Positions 30,262 through 40,740 are shown, counted from the first letter of the stretch. The stretch: 64,000 nt of DNA from Salinisphaera sp. G21_0 (GCF_017744115.1 NZ_JAGHQW010000029.1:1-64000); one strand, 5' to 3'. Notes: generated by a model from the sequence alone, not told the origin. A program made the numbers and translations.

Positions 30262-31484
30262 TATTGTGCGCCTTTGGGTGATGAAGAGCCTTCAGCTGGT
30301 AAAGAGCCTTCAGCGGGTAAAGAGCCCTCAGCGGGTAAAGAGCCCTCAGCGGGTAAAGAGCCCTCAGCGGGTAAAGAGCCTTCAGCCGGATGAGCGCGCG
30401 CAGATTGGTGAGCAGAAGGTTGCTTACCCTGTCGGGAATGCTTTCCTGTTGACTGCTCCTGGGTCAGTTTGTCGAAACGGTCATAGGCCTGCACGATCCG
30501 TTGTACCAGGGGATGGCGTACCACATCCTTGGCGTTAAACCAGGTAAAGCCGATACCGTCAACCCCTTTGAGGACTTCAATGGCACTGGCCAGACCGGAG
30601 CGTGTCCCCCTGGGCAGGTCAACCTGGGTGATATCACCGGTAATCACTGCGGTAGAGCCAAAGCCGATACGGGTCAGGAACATCTTCATCTGCTCCTGAG
30701 TGGTATTCTGGGACTCATCAAGAATAATAAATGAATTATTGAGTGTACGACCCCGCATATAGGCCAGCGGGGCAACTTCAATAACATTTTTCTCTATCAG
30801 TCGGTCAACCCGCTCAAAACCCAGCATTTCATAAAGGGCATCGTAGAGCGGCCTGAGATAAGGATCGATTTTCTGGGACAGGTCGCCAGGCAGAAAGCCC
30901 AGTTTTTCCCCCGCTTCCACCGCAGGACGCACCAGCAGAATGCGACGGATCTGTTCTTCTTCCAGGGCCTGTACCGCAGCGGCAACGGCCAGGTAGGTTT
31001 TCCCGGTGCCCGCAGGGCCAATACCGAAATTGATATCGTGCTGAAGAATCGACTTTACATAACTTTGCTGGTTAGGACCCCGGGGCGTAATCAGGCCTTT
31101 GCGGGTACGCAGTGAGATCAGCTTGTCTTCGGGTTCTTCGTGTATCCACTCAATGGCCGATTCCTGCAGGAACAGGTGAACCGTGTTCGGGCTGAGGGGT
31201 TCGTCCTTACCGGTTTCTCTGAACAGTCGCCTGACTACTTCGCCCGCTACCTCAGCACGGCCATTTTCACCATGGATGGCAAAGACATTACCGCGATGAC
31301 GGATGGTGACGCTGAGACGTTCTTCGATCTGTTTCAGGTGCTGGTTGAATTGCCCACAGAGTTCGGCGAACCTCTGTGGCTCATCAGGCTCAAGAGAGAA
31401 GCGGCAGACGTTTTGATCAGTGGCGTTATGGCCAGAGGCGTTGTTACTTCCGGAAGAGTCCTGTCCTTGTGTTTTGGTATTCAA
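30261..31484 (-). CDS. ybeZ: PhoH-like ATPase YbeZ with a repetitive tail
   Basis: 407 residues. A nucleic-acid-binding N-terminal part is followed by the PhoH ATPase domain with Walker A GPAGTGKTYLAVAA near residue 155 and Walker B FIILDESQNTT. YbeZ works with YbeY in RNA metabolism. Odd feature: the last 45 residues carry six copies of a PAEGSL unit that standard YbeZ lacks, encoded by an 18-bp tandem repeat. Stop overlaps the ybeY start by one base. Confidence 0.96.
   Translation of the reverse strand: MNTKTQGQDSSGSNNASGHNATDQNVCRFSLEPDEPQRFAELCGQFNQHLKQIEERLSVTIRHRGNVFAIHGENGRAEVAGEVVRRLFRETGKDEPLSPNTVHLFLQESAIEWIHEEPEDKLISLRTRKGLITPRGPNQQSYVKSILQHDINFGIGPAGTGKTYLAVAAAVQALEEEQIRRILLVRPAVEAGEKLGFLPGDLSQKIDPYLRPLYDALYEMLGFERVDRLIEKNVIEVAPLAYMRGRTLNNSFIILDESQNTTQEQMKMFLTRIGFGSTAVITGDITQVDLPRGTRSGLASAIEVLKGVDGIGFTWFNAKDVVRHPLVQRIVQAYDRFDKLTQEQSTGKHSRQGKQPSAHQSARAHPAEGSLPAEGSLPAEGSLPAEGSLPAEGSLPAEGSSSPKGAQ
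30284..30391. repeat. 18-bp tandem repeat, six units
   Basis: Units of the form aagagccctcagcgggta at 30284, 30302, 30320, 30338, 30356 and 30374, with one to three base differences in the outer ones. It encodes PAEGSL repeats at the YbeZ C-terminus. The unit length keeps the reading frame, so copy number could vary without breaking ybeZ or the coupled ybeY start. Confidence 0.93.
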
Positions 31485-31574
31485 AGTCAGTGTTTAGCCT
31501 TTACTGCAAGTGGATTCAGGTAAGATATTACGATGGTCTCTGAATGTAAGCCAGTCAGGGTTCCCTCTGAGAAA

Positions 31575-31593
31575 AAGAGGCATTACGCCTCTT
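31575..31593 (-). terminator. Rho-independent terminator after miaB
   Basis: Stem aagaggc/gcctctt with a 5-nt loop, followed on the minus strand by TTTCTC; an outer ctgaga/tctcag pairing extends it. It lies within 25 bases of the miaB stop, so ybeZ and the genes after it probably have their own promoter or depend on read-through. Confidence 0.65.
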
Positions 31594-31597
31594 CTTC

Positions 31598-32947
31598 TCA
31601 GGCCACGCTGTCCAGTTCGGAACTGATCAGCGTGCCACGCAGGGAGTGCGGCAACGCTTCAACAATCTCGACATCCGCAAAGTGGCCAATCAGGCGAGGG
31701 TCAGCACACTGGAAATTCACTACCCGGTTGCACTCGGTACGCCCTGATAATTGCCCCGGATCTTTCCTGGAATAACCGGTCACCAGAATCTTCCGGGTAC
31801 TGCCAACCAGACGACGGCTGATCTGAATAACCTGCTGATTAATGCGGTTCTGCAAAATCTGCAGGCGTTGTTTCTTCACTTCCTCGGGAACATTGTCTTC
31901 CATATCGGCTGCGGGAGTACCGGGGCGCTTGCTGAAGATAAAACTGAACGAGGCATCAAAGCCCACTTCCGCAATCAGGTTCATGGTGTCTGCAAAGTCC
32001 TGATCGGTTTCTCCCGGGAAGCCGACAATAAAGTCTGAGGAGAGCTTCAGGTCAGGGCGTATAGCCAGCAGCTGTCGTATTTTCTTCAGGTAGTCTGCTG
32101 CGGTGTGCTCCCGTTTCATCAGTTGCAGGACCCGGTCAGAGCCACTCTGTACCGGCAGGTGCAGATGGCTGACCAGCTCGGGAACTTCGGCGTAGACATT
32201 GACCAGGCTGTCTGAAAACTCCAGTGGGTGAGAGGTGGTAAAGCGGATACGGTCAATCCCGTCAATGGCAGCCACCACCGTGATCAATTCTGCCAGGTCA
32301 CAGACCGTACCATCGTGTTTTTCACCACGATAGGCGTTGACGTTCTGCCCCAGCAGGTTGATTTCCCGAACGCCTTTTTCCGCCAGGCCATAACATTCAG
32401 CAATAACGTCATCCATGGGGCGGCTGATTTCCGCACCACGGGTATAAGGAACGATGCAGTAAGTGCAGTACTTGTCACAGCCTTCCATAATAGAAACAAA
32501 CGCCGTTGGACCATCCACACTGGGTTCCGGCAAACGGTCAAACTTTTCAATTTCCGGGAAGGTAACGTCCACTACGGGAATATGGTTGGCCCGGCTGGCA
32601 TCAATCATTTCCGGCAAACGGTGCAGGGTCTGTGGGCCAAACACCACATCAACCTGGGGGGCCCGTTTACGGATCTCATCACCTTCCTGGCTGGCAACGC
32701 AGCCGCCAACGCCGATGATCAGGTCCGGGTTTTTCTCTTTCAGTTTTCGCCAGCGACCCAGCTGGTGAAACAACTTTTCCTGGGCTTTTTCCCGCACGGA
32801 ACAGGTGTTTACCAGCAGGACATCCGCCTCTTCCGGATTGTCCGTCAGCTCCAGGGTATGGGTTTCGCCGAGCAGATCAGCCATACGGGCGGAATCGTAC
32901 TCGTTCATCTGGCAACCATGGGTTTTGATATACAGTTTTTTGCTCAT
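31598..32947 (-). CDS. miaB: tRNA methylthiotransferase MiaB
   Basis: 449 residues from ATG 32947, matching the usual start ([19 protein letters not shown]); the frame extends to 33019 with unlikely residues. It converts i6A37 to ms2i6A37 in tRNA. Cys ligands of the auxiliary cluster are in [15 protein letters not shown] and GGCVAS; the radical-SAM CxxxCxxC is [16 protein letters not shown]; a TRAM domain closes the protein (about residue 385 on). The 5' leader contains a 19-bp inverted repeat (32972-33024). Confidence 0.97.
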   Translation of the reverse strand: MSKKLYIKTHGCQMNEYDSARMADLLGETHTLELTDNPEEADVLLVNTCSVREKAQEKLFHQLGRWRKLKEKNPDLIIGVGGCVASQEGDEIRKRAPQVDVVFGPQTLHRLPEMIDASRANHIPVVDVTFPEIEKFDRLPEPSVDGPTAFVSIMEGCDKYCTYCIVPYTRGAEISRPMDDVIAECYGLAEKGVREINLLGQNVNAYRGEKHDGTVCDLAELITVVAAIDGIDRIRFTTSHPLEFSDSLVNVYAEVPELVSHLHLPVQSGSDRVLQLMKREHTAADYLKKIRQLLAIRPDLKLSSDFIVGFPGETDQDFADTMNLIAEVGFDASFSFIFSKRPGTPAADMEDNVPEEVKKQRLQILQNRINQQVIQISRRLVGSTRKILVTGYSRKDPGQLSGRTECNRVVNFQCADPRLIGHFADVEIVEALPHSLRGTLISSELDSVA

Positions 32948-32971
32948 TTCACACTTTACTGGCTTGTGCCG

Positions 32972-33024
32972 GGAGGCTGTCCGGGAATAATCAGCCCTGC
33001 AGGCGTTATTCCCGGACAATCTCC
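32972..33024. repeat. Inverted repeat in the miaB leader (GGAGGCTGTCC family)
   Basis: Arms ggaggctgtccgggaataa (32972-32990) and its inverse (33006-33024, two mismatches) form a long hairpin 25 bases before the miaB start. The arms match the ends of the 164-bp element at 54542-54705. The remaining 300 bases up to 33329 hold no gene; they are probably the promoter region shared by miaB and the DUF1820 gene. Confidence 0.75.
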
Positions 33025-33329
33025 TGGGGGGCTCAAACCTTCAGCGAGGCTAAGCCTGTTGTTCATAAACCGGGCATTATAGCTACCCTGCACCATGGAG
33101 GATAGTCAAGGATGAGCCCGGTTAAACCGTGATTGCATAGATTGTATTGTGGTCATTGCAGAGTTCGGGCGTGGGATGACGAATGATCGATCCGGTCAGA
33201 TTTGTACATTCCAGTGTATTTAAGCAAACCATTGCGGTCAGGCTTTGTGTTATGATCTGCGCCCTGAAATCCTATGGTCAGCTCAAGCCGTAAAACGTTT
33301 GGGCAGAATTAACGTGGTACTAGAACCTA

Positions 33330-33656
33330 ATGGCGAAAACCCCCATTTTCCGTGTGATTTTTCAAAATCAGGGCGAAGTGTTTGAAATCTACGCCCGACA
33401 GATCTTCCAGAGTGAACTCTGGGGCTTCATTGAGGTTGAGGAGTTTGTCTTCGGTGAGCGCAGTCAGCTACTGGTTGACCCGGGCGAAGAGAAACTGAAG
33501 GCAGCTTTTGAAGGGGTAAAACGCAGTTACATTCCACTGAATACCATTATTCGTATTGATGAGGTGGAAAAAGAGGGAACCGGCAAGGTTTCCGAAGCAC
33601 AGGGTGATAATGTCCGCCCCTTCCCCGTGATGCCCCATATTCCCAGCAGGGACTGA
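33330..33656 (+). CDS. DUF1820 family protein
   Basis: 108 residues beginning MAKTPIFRVIFQNQGEVFEI, with the conserved LWGFIEVEEFVFGERSQLLVDP core of DUF1820, a small family found next to miaB in Pseudomonas relatives. Function unknown; no membrane segment or signal. Divergent from miaB. Confidence 0.9.
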   Translation: MAKTPIFRVIFQNQGEVFEIYARQIFQSELWGFIEVEEFVFGERSQLLVDPGEEKLKAAFEGVKRSYIPLNTIIRIDEVEKEGTGKVSEAQGDNVRPFPVMPHIPSRD

Positions 33657-33749
33657 ACTTCACCGCTGGTTAGGCAGTCTTATGCACAGCTCGCATCCAT
33701 GGCATCAGCACTGCCATCCTCTGGCCTGTGCCGGTAGTGGGGGGATATT

Positions 33750-36164
33750 ATGGATTCACTGTCAGATTCTCTTAAGTCACTGGAAGTTGGCAGTGCTGTC
33801 CCCGGGGACAGTGATGCGATGTCTGCTTCTGGTTCTGCCCCAGCCATAGTGTGGGGACGGGAGTTGGCAGTGGTTAATGTCTCATCACCGGCATGTTCAG
33901 GGCTCCCTGATGCTACGCTCCCTGACGCTGCTCCCCGCAGGGCTGCAAACGTTGTTGCTGATCATGGCCCCGGGCTGTTAATGGGAAATCCGGTTAACAG
34001 CGAAAAGAACAACCATTTATCGAGCCGGGAAAAAGTGGTCGCGGTAATGTCCGCCTTTGGTACATCGCACCCCTTCGATAGCCGGGCGATAATGCACATT
34101 TTAGCTGAATGCATTTGTGATGAAGAAGATCAACTGTCTCCCTTCGTCAGTAATGGTATGAAATGCAATTTTCTGTTGTCAGGATTTCTGGCTTTTCAAT
34201 ATGCCGGGGAGCCTGAAGCCACTGAACCCATCCTGGCAAAGCTTAAGAATATTGATAAGGATTTTCTCGACCTTTATCTCAGGGCTGTTGAGCTATATTT
34301 GCTGATTTCCGGACAGTCACCATCTTCTATGGATTATGAGCAGGTGCAGGAGCTTGCTCAGTTGGTCCGGGAGACTGAATTTTTTCCCGCCGCCTGGCTG
34401 CTGGTGAAGCTGAGTTGTAATACGGATAAGCTGCTGCTGGTTTCACCCTTTCTTATCCCGCGTCTGCTGGTCCCGTTCCTGAATCGGAGCAATGAAATGA
34501 TTATGTTGGAACGGACTTTTGCCCGGGAGCTGATGGATGTATTCACTACCCTCCTCAAGCTGACTAACAAAAACTTCAATAGCTGTCTTGAAAAAATGAC
34601 GCCACGGGACTTGTTTATGATGGATTTGGGGGGGCTGTTAATGGGTGCTAACACCAAACCTGAGTTCAAACCATTTGCTGACTATCCGGAAGTGCTGAGG
34701 CAGATCATTACTTTGGACTGGAGTGACATTATTCGTTCCCGACAGGAAGGAGGCAGGCTCGAACTTCGCTCCAGGCGCAACCGCTATAACCATAACGATC
34801 TCAAGCAAGTGTTTGAGGAATCGGGGGCGAAGTTGCGGGTATCGAAAGGCACAATAAATAATCTGCTTGGCGGGGTATTCAAGGATGCAGGCAAGGGGGA
34901 TACGAGAAGAAAACTATATAAGTACTTCGAGCAACATCTTGAGGCGAAGGAGTCACGCTTTGTCATTGGGCTCATGAAGTTGACCAAAGGGCTAATGTAC
35001 CTTTGTTCCACAGGGTTTGAAAAACATCCCCTGATCGCCCTTATACATCTGGCTAATGCGGCAGACAGTGGCTTGTCCCCGCTGCTGCTCAAAGATGCGG
35101 GTGATATTAACCTGGGTTTTGGTCGGTTTGAAAAGTCCCGGGAACTGTATCAACAGCTGCGCAGCTTACCCGGTTTGCCAGAGTCCCTCGGGCGAAGGCT
35201 GGATTCATTAATTGAAATCTGTGAGTTAAATATTCCTGCCGTAACCAGTACTGCGGCGTCAGATGCTGTTAAAACGCCGGTTGTCGTTGAAGCTGACAGC
35301 ACGAAAAGCAGGAAAAAAAGAAAACCACGTCAGCGCAGCAGGACCGAGTTCAGAGGGGACGTGGTTGCCCCGAAGCAGCGCAGCCCGGATACGGAGCAAA
35401 CACCTGAAGTTTCCCGGCTGGTTGAGCCGAGGCATTTGCCGTCGGTGTCTGATTTGCCTGAACAATCAGATTCTGAAGACAGCGCACATCCGGATAAGCC
35501 CCCGGAAACGGTACAGGTAGACCAACTTTCACCTGTTACACTTTTGAGGCCAGCGCCTGAGAAGGTGGCCGGGACAACGCCCCCACGGCAGCTGTTTATG
35601 CCAAGGGAGGGACGCTTCAGCGATAGTGATTTGATGGTTCAGAAGTTTATTCGGGAGATTAATGCCCATCGGAACAAAAGTGATCTTGTCAGTGAGAAGT
35701 TGTGTATTGAACAGTGGCTGATGCAGGACCGGGTCTATGGGCGTGTTTGCGAAGATGCGGCCTGGTTCTATTTGCGGCAGTGTATTTTTCCCGAGCAGAT
35801 GAACGCGGTCATCCTGGCCGGTGACAAGCTGAATCATGAGAAGGAGGCAAAATGGCAAATGCTGCACTTTGCCCTGGACTGGGTCTCCCGGGCCATGGCC
35901 TGTTACCTGGTACAGCCCATAGAGAAGCGTATCCTCAGTGGCCGGTTGCAGGAGATGCTGATTCAGCGGCACCATCAGAACCCGGAGCAAAAAAAGGACG
36001 CTGAGGCCTGCAAGCGCCTGCGTTCCGGATGCTCCGGTTTTGGCCATGTTTTTTCTGAGTTGAGTGGCCTGGTCAGCAGCCACAAGCTAAGAAAAATTTA
36101 TGATGACAAGGGGCATGAGTTTTTTGCGTTAAAACGTATTGCCGATCCTCTGTATTACCTGTGA
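33750..36164 (+). CDS. Large unrecognised protein, possibly secreted
   Basis: 804 residues, ATG 33750 after GGGGGAT. No signal peptide. Residues 1-90 are low-complexity Ser/Ala/Pro; about 100-500 are helical with a Sel1/TPR-like passage (LIALIHLANAADSGLSPLLL, INLGFGRFEKSRELYQQLR); about 510-630 is a charged disordered linker with a basic cluster (KSRKKRKPRQRSR) that could act as a nuclear-localisation-like signal; the last 170 residues are a second helical domain ending in an aromatic-rich tail. Similar architecture (disordered N-terminus, helices, basic linker) is frequent in effector-like proteins of this kind of symbiont, but no motif proves it. Confidence 0.65.
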   Translation: MDSLSDSLKSLEVGSAVPGDSDAMSASGSAPAIVWGRELAVVNVSSPACSGLPDATLPDAAPRRAANVVADHGPGLLMGNPVNSEKNNHLSSREKVVAVMSAFGTSHPFDSRAIMHILAECICDEEDQLSPFVSNGMKCNFLLSGFLAFQYAGEPEATEPILAKLKNIDKDFLDLYLRAVELYLLISGQSPSSMDYEQVQELAQLVRETEFFPAAWLLVKLSCNTDKLLLVSPFLIPRLLVPFLNRSNEMIMLERTFARELMDVFTTLLKLTNKNFNSCLEKMTPRDLFMMDLGGLLMGANTKPEFKPFADYPEVLRQIITLDWSDIIRSRQEGGRLELRSRRNRYNHNDLKQVFEESGAKLRVSKGTINNLLGGVFKDAGKGDTRRKLYKYFEQHLEAKESRFVIGLMKLTKGLMYLCSTGFEKHPLIALIHLANAADSGLSPLLLKDAGDINLGFGRFEKSRELYQQLRSLPGLPESLGRRLDSLIEICELNIPAVTSTAASDAVKTPVVVEADSTKSRKKRKPRQRSRTEFRGDVVAPKQRSPDTEQTPEVSRLVEPRHLPSVSDLPEQSDSEDSAHPDKPPETVQVDQLSPVTLLRPAPEKVAGTTPPRQLFMPREGRFSDSDLMVQKFIREINAHRNKSDLVSEKLCIEQWLMQDRVYGRVCEDAAWFYLRQCIFPEQMNAVILAGDKLNHEKEAKWQMLHFALDWVSRAMACYLVQPIEKRILSGRLQEMLIQRHHQNPEQKKDAEACKRLRSGCSGFGHVFSELSGLVSSHKLRKIYDDKGHEFFALKRIADPLYYL

Positions 36165-36199
36165 GCGTGATATTGCTTTGGTTTCCGGCTTGATAAGGC

Positions 36200-36847
36200 T
36201 CAGGCCGATAGTTGCTTGTCGTTTTGATACCGGTTTTTAAAGAGCAGATACAGGCCGCTGCTCAACAGCAGGTTGCCCAGTCCAATCAGGTATCGGAATA
36301 AATCCAGCCTCAGATAGCCAGCCAGTGTGCCTTCAGTACCGATGATCAGCGCGCCGGTAAAATAGCTGGTAACAGAAGCGATGATCAGCCACTTCGGACC
36401 GGACTCCACCGATGAACGCAATAGCAGAAATGACGCGAAAATCAGCAGCACGGCCATTTGCAGGTCACGGTAAATAATGTCTAAACCGTACCACCGACAG
36501 ACTTCGTAAACCACGCACACACCCAATATCAGCCTGCCCCAGGCGGCCCGACTCCAGCTGCTGACGCTAACGCCAAGACAGGTGGCAATGCCGGTCAGAG
36601 GCGGCGCAAGAAACATGGCAGCATTCACCAGCATCTCGTGGGGGCCTGACCATGCGCTGGAGATACCATAACGTACGCTACCAGTGATGGATGCCAGTGC
36701 CATTAGCAGGAATCCCAGCAATGCAGCAGTGGCAGAAAAGCGATGAACGTCAGCGAAACTCTTTTGCTGTGCCATAAGAAAAACAGCAAAAAGGCAGGCA
36801 AAGGCCAGCACGGCATCAGAAATAGCCAGAGAACTCATTGTTTGCAA
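36200..36847 (-). CDS. Polytopic membrane protein of unknown function
   Basis: 215 residues with about seven hydrophobic segments (for example ISDAVLAFACLFAVFLMAQ, ATAALLGFLLMALASI, MAVLLIFASFLLL, YLIGLGNLLLSSGLYLLF). No transport or enzyme motif seen. It is followed 14 bases upstream by the DUF4019 gene on the same strand, so the two probably form a unit. Confidence 0.75.
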   Translation of the reverse strand: MQTMSSLAISDAVLAFACLFAVFLMAQQKSFADVHRFSATAALLGFLLMALASITGSVRYGISSAWSGPHEMLVNAAMFLAPPLTGIATCLGVSVSSWSRAAWGRLILGVCVVYEVCRWYGLDIIYRDLQMAVLLIFASFLLLRSSVESGPKWLIIASVTSYFTGALIIGTEGTLAGYLRLDLFRYLIGLGNLLLSSGLYLLFKNRYQNDKQLSA

Positions 36848-36861
36848 AATTGCTTAACCAG

Positions 36862-37251
36862 TCATTTAATAAAATATCCAGCGGGAAGCCACTGCCCGGT
36901 TCCCTTTGATAGTACGACCGTTTCGATAGCGGTGGCTTTATTTTCAAAGCTGGATTTAAAGGTCAGTATCCGGTACTGGCCGTCCGGTACCGCTGCCAGC
37001 TCATGGTGATCAGTTGACGTGATCAAATGGCGGGCAGTCAGTGCTCCTAACGGATTTCGGACTGCTTGAACAGAGGTTGCCCACTCATACTCAGTAACCT
37101 GTGATTGCAGAAAGGGGGATGCTGCATTCCAGCCATCCCGATATGCCATGGCATCAAGAAGTGTCAGCCACTCGGTGGATGTCTCAAGCGAACTGTCAGC
37201 ATAAACCAGCGTTGAACAGACGCTCATTAAGAACACAGTAACCCATTTCAT
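36862..37251 (-). CDS. DUF4019 periplasmic protein
   Basis: 129 residues with a Sec signal peptide (MKWVTVFLMSVCSTLVYA, cut before DSS). The mature part fits DUF4019: STEWLTLLDAMAYRDGWNAA, then RNPLGALTARHL and a C-terminal strand set (QYRILTFKSSFENKA, ETVVLSKGTGQW). Function unknown; the fold is NTF2-like in related proteins. hemL starts its own frame 29 bases downstream on the same strand. Confidence 0.82.
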   Translation of the reverse strand: MKWVTVFLMSVCSTLVYADSSLETSTEWLTLLDAMAYRDGWNAASPFLQSQVTEYEWATSVQAVRNPLGALTARHLITSTDHHELAAVPDGQYRILTFKSSFENKATAIETVVLSKGTGQWLPAGYFIK

Positions 37252-37280
37252 ACAATACTCCGGAGATCAGGCTTCCGGGC

Positions 37281-38576
37281 TCAGGATAATCGGGCGAATG
37301 CTTTCTCTGCCGCACTCCATGTAGCGTCCAGCTCTGCCTGACCATGGGCTATGGATATAAATCCTGCCTCAAATGCTGAGGGTGCCAAGTATACGCCATT
37401 ATCCAGCATACCATGGAAGAATTTGGCATAGCGCCCGGTGTCACAGGCCATCACTTTGGTAAAGCTGTCTATGGTATTGTCGGCATGATTCTGGTCGGTA
37501 AAAAATAGACCAAACATGCCGCCTACCTGGGATGTGGTAAAAGGAATACCGGCGGCTTCTGCTTTTTCTCTGAGACCTTGCAGAAGTAACGCGGTTTTCT
37601 CCGTCAGGGATTCGTGAAAGCCGTGGGTAGACAGATTTTCCAGTGTGGCCAGACCGGCAGCCATGGCCAGCGGGTTGCCCGAGAGTGTTCCGGCCTGGTA
37701 GACAGGACCCAGTGGTGCCAGATGCTCCATAATCTCCCTGCGACCACCAAAAGCACCCACGGGCAGACCACCGCCAATAATTTTACCCAGTGTCGTCAGA
37801 TCCGGCGTTACGCCGTAATAGGCCTGGGCACCACCCAGTGCAACCCGGAAACCGGTCATGACTTCATCAAATATAAGAACAGTGCCGTATTCATCACACA
37901 GCTTGCGCAAGCCTTCCAGAAAACCGGGAACGGGTGGAATGCAGTTCATGTTGCCAGCCACCGGTTCAATGATGATACAGGCAATTTCATTGCCTGCCTG
38001 CTGGAAGGTTTCTTCCACCTCGGCAAGGTTGTTGTAGGTCAGGGTAATGGTTTTTTCCGCCAGCGCAGCGGGCACTCCCGGTGAATTGGGCACACCCAGG
38101 GTCAGGGCACCGGAACCTGCTTTTACCAGCAGGGAGTCGGAGTGGCCGTGGTAGCAGCCTTCAAACTTGACGATTCGGTCACGACCGGTAAAGCCCCGGG
38201 CCAGACGAATGGCACTCATGGTCGCTTCAGTACCGGAGTTGACCATGCGCAGCAGCTCCATGGAAGGTACCATCGCCCGTACCATCTTGGCGAGGCGGGT
38301 TTCCAGCTCCGTGGGTGCACCAAAGCTCATGCCAGCCAGGGCCTGATCACGCACGGCAGCGATCACATCCGGGTGGTTGTGGCCGAGGATCATGGGACCC
38401 CAGGAGCCGATGTAGTCAATGTATTCCCTGCCATCCACATCATAAAGATGCGCGCCACGGGCTTTTTTAAAAAAGATGGGCTTGCCGCCAACTCCTTTAA
38501 ATGCTCTGACCGGTGAGTTTACTCCCCCGGGGATGACCGTCTGGGCATCGTAAAAAAGTTGTTCAGAACGAGACAT
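37281..38576 (-). CDS. hemL: Glutamate-1-semialdehyde 2,1-aminomutase
   Basis: 431-residue PLP enzyme that makes 5-aminolevulinate in the C5 tetrapyrrole pathway. Signatures: [15 protein letters not shown] at the N-terminus, [26 protein letters not shown] and the PLP-binding Lys in [18 protein letters not shown]. Full length. Next to thiE on the same strand, 80 bases apart, as in Pseudomonas relatives. Confidence 0.98.
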   Translation of the reverse strand: MSRSEQLFYDAQTVIPGGVNSPVRAFKGVGGKPIFFKKARGAHLYDVDGREYIDYIGSWGPMILGHNHPDVIAAVRDQALAGMSFGAPTELETRLAKMVRAMVPSMELLRMVNSGTEATMSAIRLARGFTGRDRIVKFEGCYHGHSDSLLVKAGSGALTLGVPNSPGVPAALAEKTITLTYNNLAEVEETFQQAGNEIACIIIEPVAGNMNCIPPVPGFLEGLRKLCDEYGTVLIFDEVMTGFRVALGGAQAYYGVTPDLTTLGKIIGGGLPVGAFGGRREIMEHLAPLGPVYQAGTLSGNPLAMAAGLATLENLSTHGFHESLTEKTALLLQGLREKAEAAGIPFTTSQVGGMFGLFFTDQNHADNTIDSFTKVMACDTGRYAKFFHGMLDNGVYLAPSAFEAGFISIAHGQAELDATWSAAEKAFARLS

Positions 38577-38656
38577 GGTGGCAATTCCTTAACATAGGCT
38601 GTGCGGCTTAAACCCGGGGTTTTGGCCGCTATTCTTTATTGTGCAACTGTGGAAGG

Positions 38657-39301
38657 TTAAACAGCTTTACGCTGTGTATCGTTAAACAGAGCTATAAAAT
38701 TCCGGGCTCGATCCCGAATATTCTGTGCCGCAAACAGGTTATTAACGACGGCAACCATATCAGCACCGGCAGAAATCACCTCAGACGCATTGTCCGTGGT
38801 AATGCCGCCAATGGCGACGATGGGCAGGTCAAACATTTCCCGTGCCTGTGACAGAATGGCAAGCTCGGCATTTTTAGCATCGGGTTTGGTTCGGGAGGGG
38901 AAAAACTTGCCAAGGGCAATATAGTTGGCACCCTGTTCAACAGCCGCTTTTGCCTTTTCCAGAGAGCCCTCACAGCTGATGCCGATAATGGCATAATCAC
39001 CCAGCCGGGCTCTGGCATCGGCAATACTGTCATCCTGCTGGCCAAGGTGAACGCCGTCGGCTTCCACATCAAGAGCCAGCTCAACGTCATCGTTGATGAT
39101 CAGCATGGCCTGGTACTGATGGCAGAGAACCTTCAATGCCCCGGCCTGTCGCAGTCTTTTACCGGAATCAAGGCTTTTATCGCGGTATTGCAAGATTTTC
39201 ATACCGCCCATCAGAGCCTGCTCTACCGTTTCGAACAGTATTCTGTCATCAGGTTGCAGTTGACTATCGGTAATACCGTACAGGCCGTGAAATCGATGCA
39301 T
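38657..39301 (-). CDS. thiE: Thiamine-phosphate synthase
   Basis: 214-residue TIM-barrel enzyme joining HMP-PP and the thiazole phosphate. Key segments are LQYRDKS (pyrophosphate binding), LIINDDVELALDVEADGVHLGQQD, and GISCEGSLEKA and AIGGITTDNASEVISAGADMVAVV. No thiamine riboswitch was seen upstream, as usual for thiE next to hemL. Confidence 0.96.
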   Translation of the reverse strand: MHRFHGLYGITDSQLQPDDRILFETVEQALMGGMKILQYRDKSLDSGKRLRQAGALKVLCHQYQAMLIINDDVELALDVEADGVHLGQQDDSIADARARLGDYAIIGISCEGSLEKAKAAVEQGANYIALGKFFPSRTKPDAKNAELAILSQAREMFDLPIVAIGGITTDNASEVISAGADMVAVVNNLFAAQNIRDRARNFIALFNDTQRKAV

Positions 39302-39423
39302 GGTCCATACCCAATTATTAAATATTCGGCAGATTATACCAGTTTATCGTCCTTGTCTTTAATGGACGTTCATTATTAACCATAAGACCAGTATTCATCA
39401 TATTCCGTGGAAAAAAATGTGTT

Positions 39424-40740
39424 CTAACAAACATCAGGTTTGCCCGGTAACGCATCAGAATCGATGGCAACACTCTCACTTATTGTTGAGCTATCTTCGC
39501 TGGCTTCAGGGTGGGCTTCACCCACTGAGCAGAGAATGCCGGCAACCGTATTGCCAACAACATTGGTGACCGTGCAGCCAGCATCGGTAATCCGGTCAGT
39601 CGCCAGAATAATCGCCATGGCTTCAACGGGTAGCCCCATGGTGTGTAACAGTACTCCGGTGGAGACTGCTGCACCGCCGGGTATACCGCCAGTAGCAACG
39701 GCCAGAAGGAAGGTGGTGAAGCCCATGGTGCCCATTTCCAGAAGGCTCAGGTCAATATGCCAGGCATTGGCCACAAACAGGGCGGCAACGCTCATATAGA
39801 TAGCAGAACCGGACATATTAATGGTGGCTCCCAGGGGAACCGTGAAACCGGCGATATGTGCCGGGACCTGGAACTTTTCGATCAGTGTCTGATAAGTAAT
39901 GGGGATGGAGGCGTTAGAGCTGGCGGTAGAAAGGGCAAAAATGACCTGCTCACGGGTGTGACGGATAAACACCAGCGGGGAACGTTTAATCACCAGCCCA
40001 ATCAGCACCGGATAAATAACAAACAGCCAGAGGCACATAATGAGCAGGCAGGTCAGCACATAGGACAACACACTTAAAATGCTGCTGCCGTTTAGTGTGG
40101 CAGCCAGTTTGGCGGTCAGAAAGAAAACCCCGATAGGAGCCATGCTCATCACCATGCCAATCAGTTTCATCATCACGCTGTTGGCCAGGGAAATAGCATT
40201 GCTGACACTGTGGGTTTCGTGGTTTTCCAGCTTCTTTATGGCAATCCCGGTAATGATTGCCATAAACAGGATTTGCAGAATATTGCCTTCTACCAGCGCC
40301 TGAAAGGGGTTCACTGGGACCACGTTAATAATCATATTCAGCAGTGAAGGGAGTTCCGACTGGCCAGAGCGAACCAGTTGGCCAACGTGGCCAAGATTGG
40401 CACCGGTCCCCGGTGCCACCATCAATGTAATAACAATGGCTGACAGGATGGCAAAAAATGTATTGCCTAGATAGATGCCAAAGGTTTTAACCCCCAGTCT
40501 ACCGACCTGGGTGATGTCGTTAATGCTGCACACAGCGTGGGCTATGGAGACAAAAATAAGGGGGACAACCAGCATTTTTATCATTGCCACGAACATCACA
40601 CCAACGGCATGAAAGAGGCCACTGACCAGGTATTTCTGGATAATGCCTTCGGGAGAGGCAGCCAACTGGATGATGATGCCAGTGGCCATTCCCAGTATCA
40701 GGGCTATCAGTATTTGAGGGGCTAAATTTTTCTGCATCAT
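39424..40740 (-). CDS. Dicarboxylate/amino acid:cation symporter (DAACS)
   Basis: 438 residues from ATG 40740 (GAGGAGA 5 nt upstream). Sodium- or proton-coupled uptake of glutamate, aspartate or C4-dicarboxylates across the inner membrane. Family motifs: the serine-rich hairpin ALSTASSNASIPITYQ, FTVPLGATINMSGSAIYM, and DRITDAGCTVTNVVGNTVA near the C-terminus. The exact substrate is not deducible. Single gene. Confidence 0.93.
   Translation of the reverse strand: MMQKNLAPQILIALILGMATGIIIQLAASPEGIIQKYLVSGLFHAVGVMFVAMIKMLVVPLIFVSIAHAVCSINDITQVGRLGVKTFGIYLGNTFFAILSAIVITLMVAPGTGANLGHVGQLVRSGQSELPSLLNMIINVVPVNPFQALVEGNILQILFMAIITGIAIKKLENHETHSVSNAISLANSVMMKLIGMVMSMAPIGVFFLTAKLAATLNGSSILSVLSYVLTCLLIMCLWLFVIYPVLIGLVIKRSPLVFIRHTREQVIFALSTASSNASIPITYQTLIEKFQVPAHIAGFTVPLGATINMSGSAIYMSVAALFVANAWHIDLSLLEMGTMGFTTFLLAVATGGIPGGAAVSTGVLLHTMGLPVEAMAIILATDRITDAGCTVTNVVGNTVAGILCSVGEAHPEASEDSSTISESVAIDSDALPGKPDVC

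Noticed and set aside
39302-39423. Thiamine (TPP) riboswitch upstream of thiE
   Set aside because: No CTGAGA or ACC(N)TGATC-type core was found; thiE next to hemL usually lacks one.
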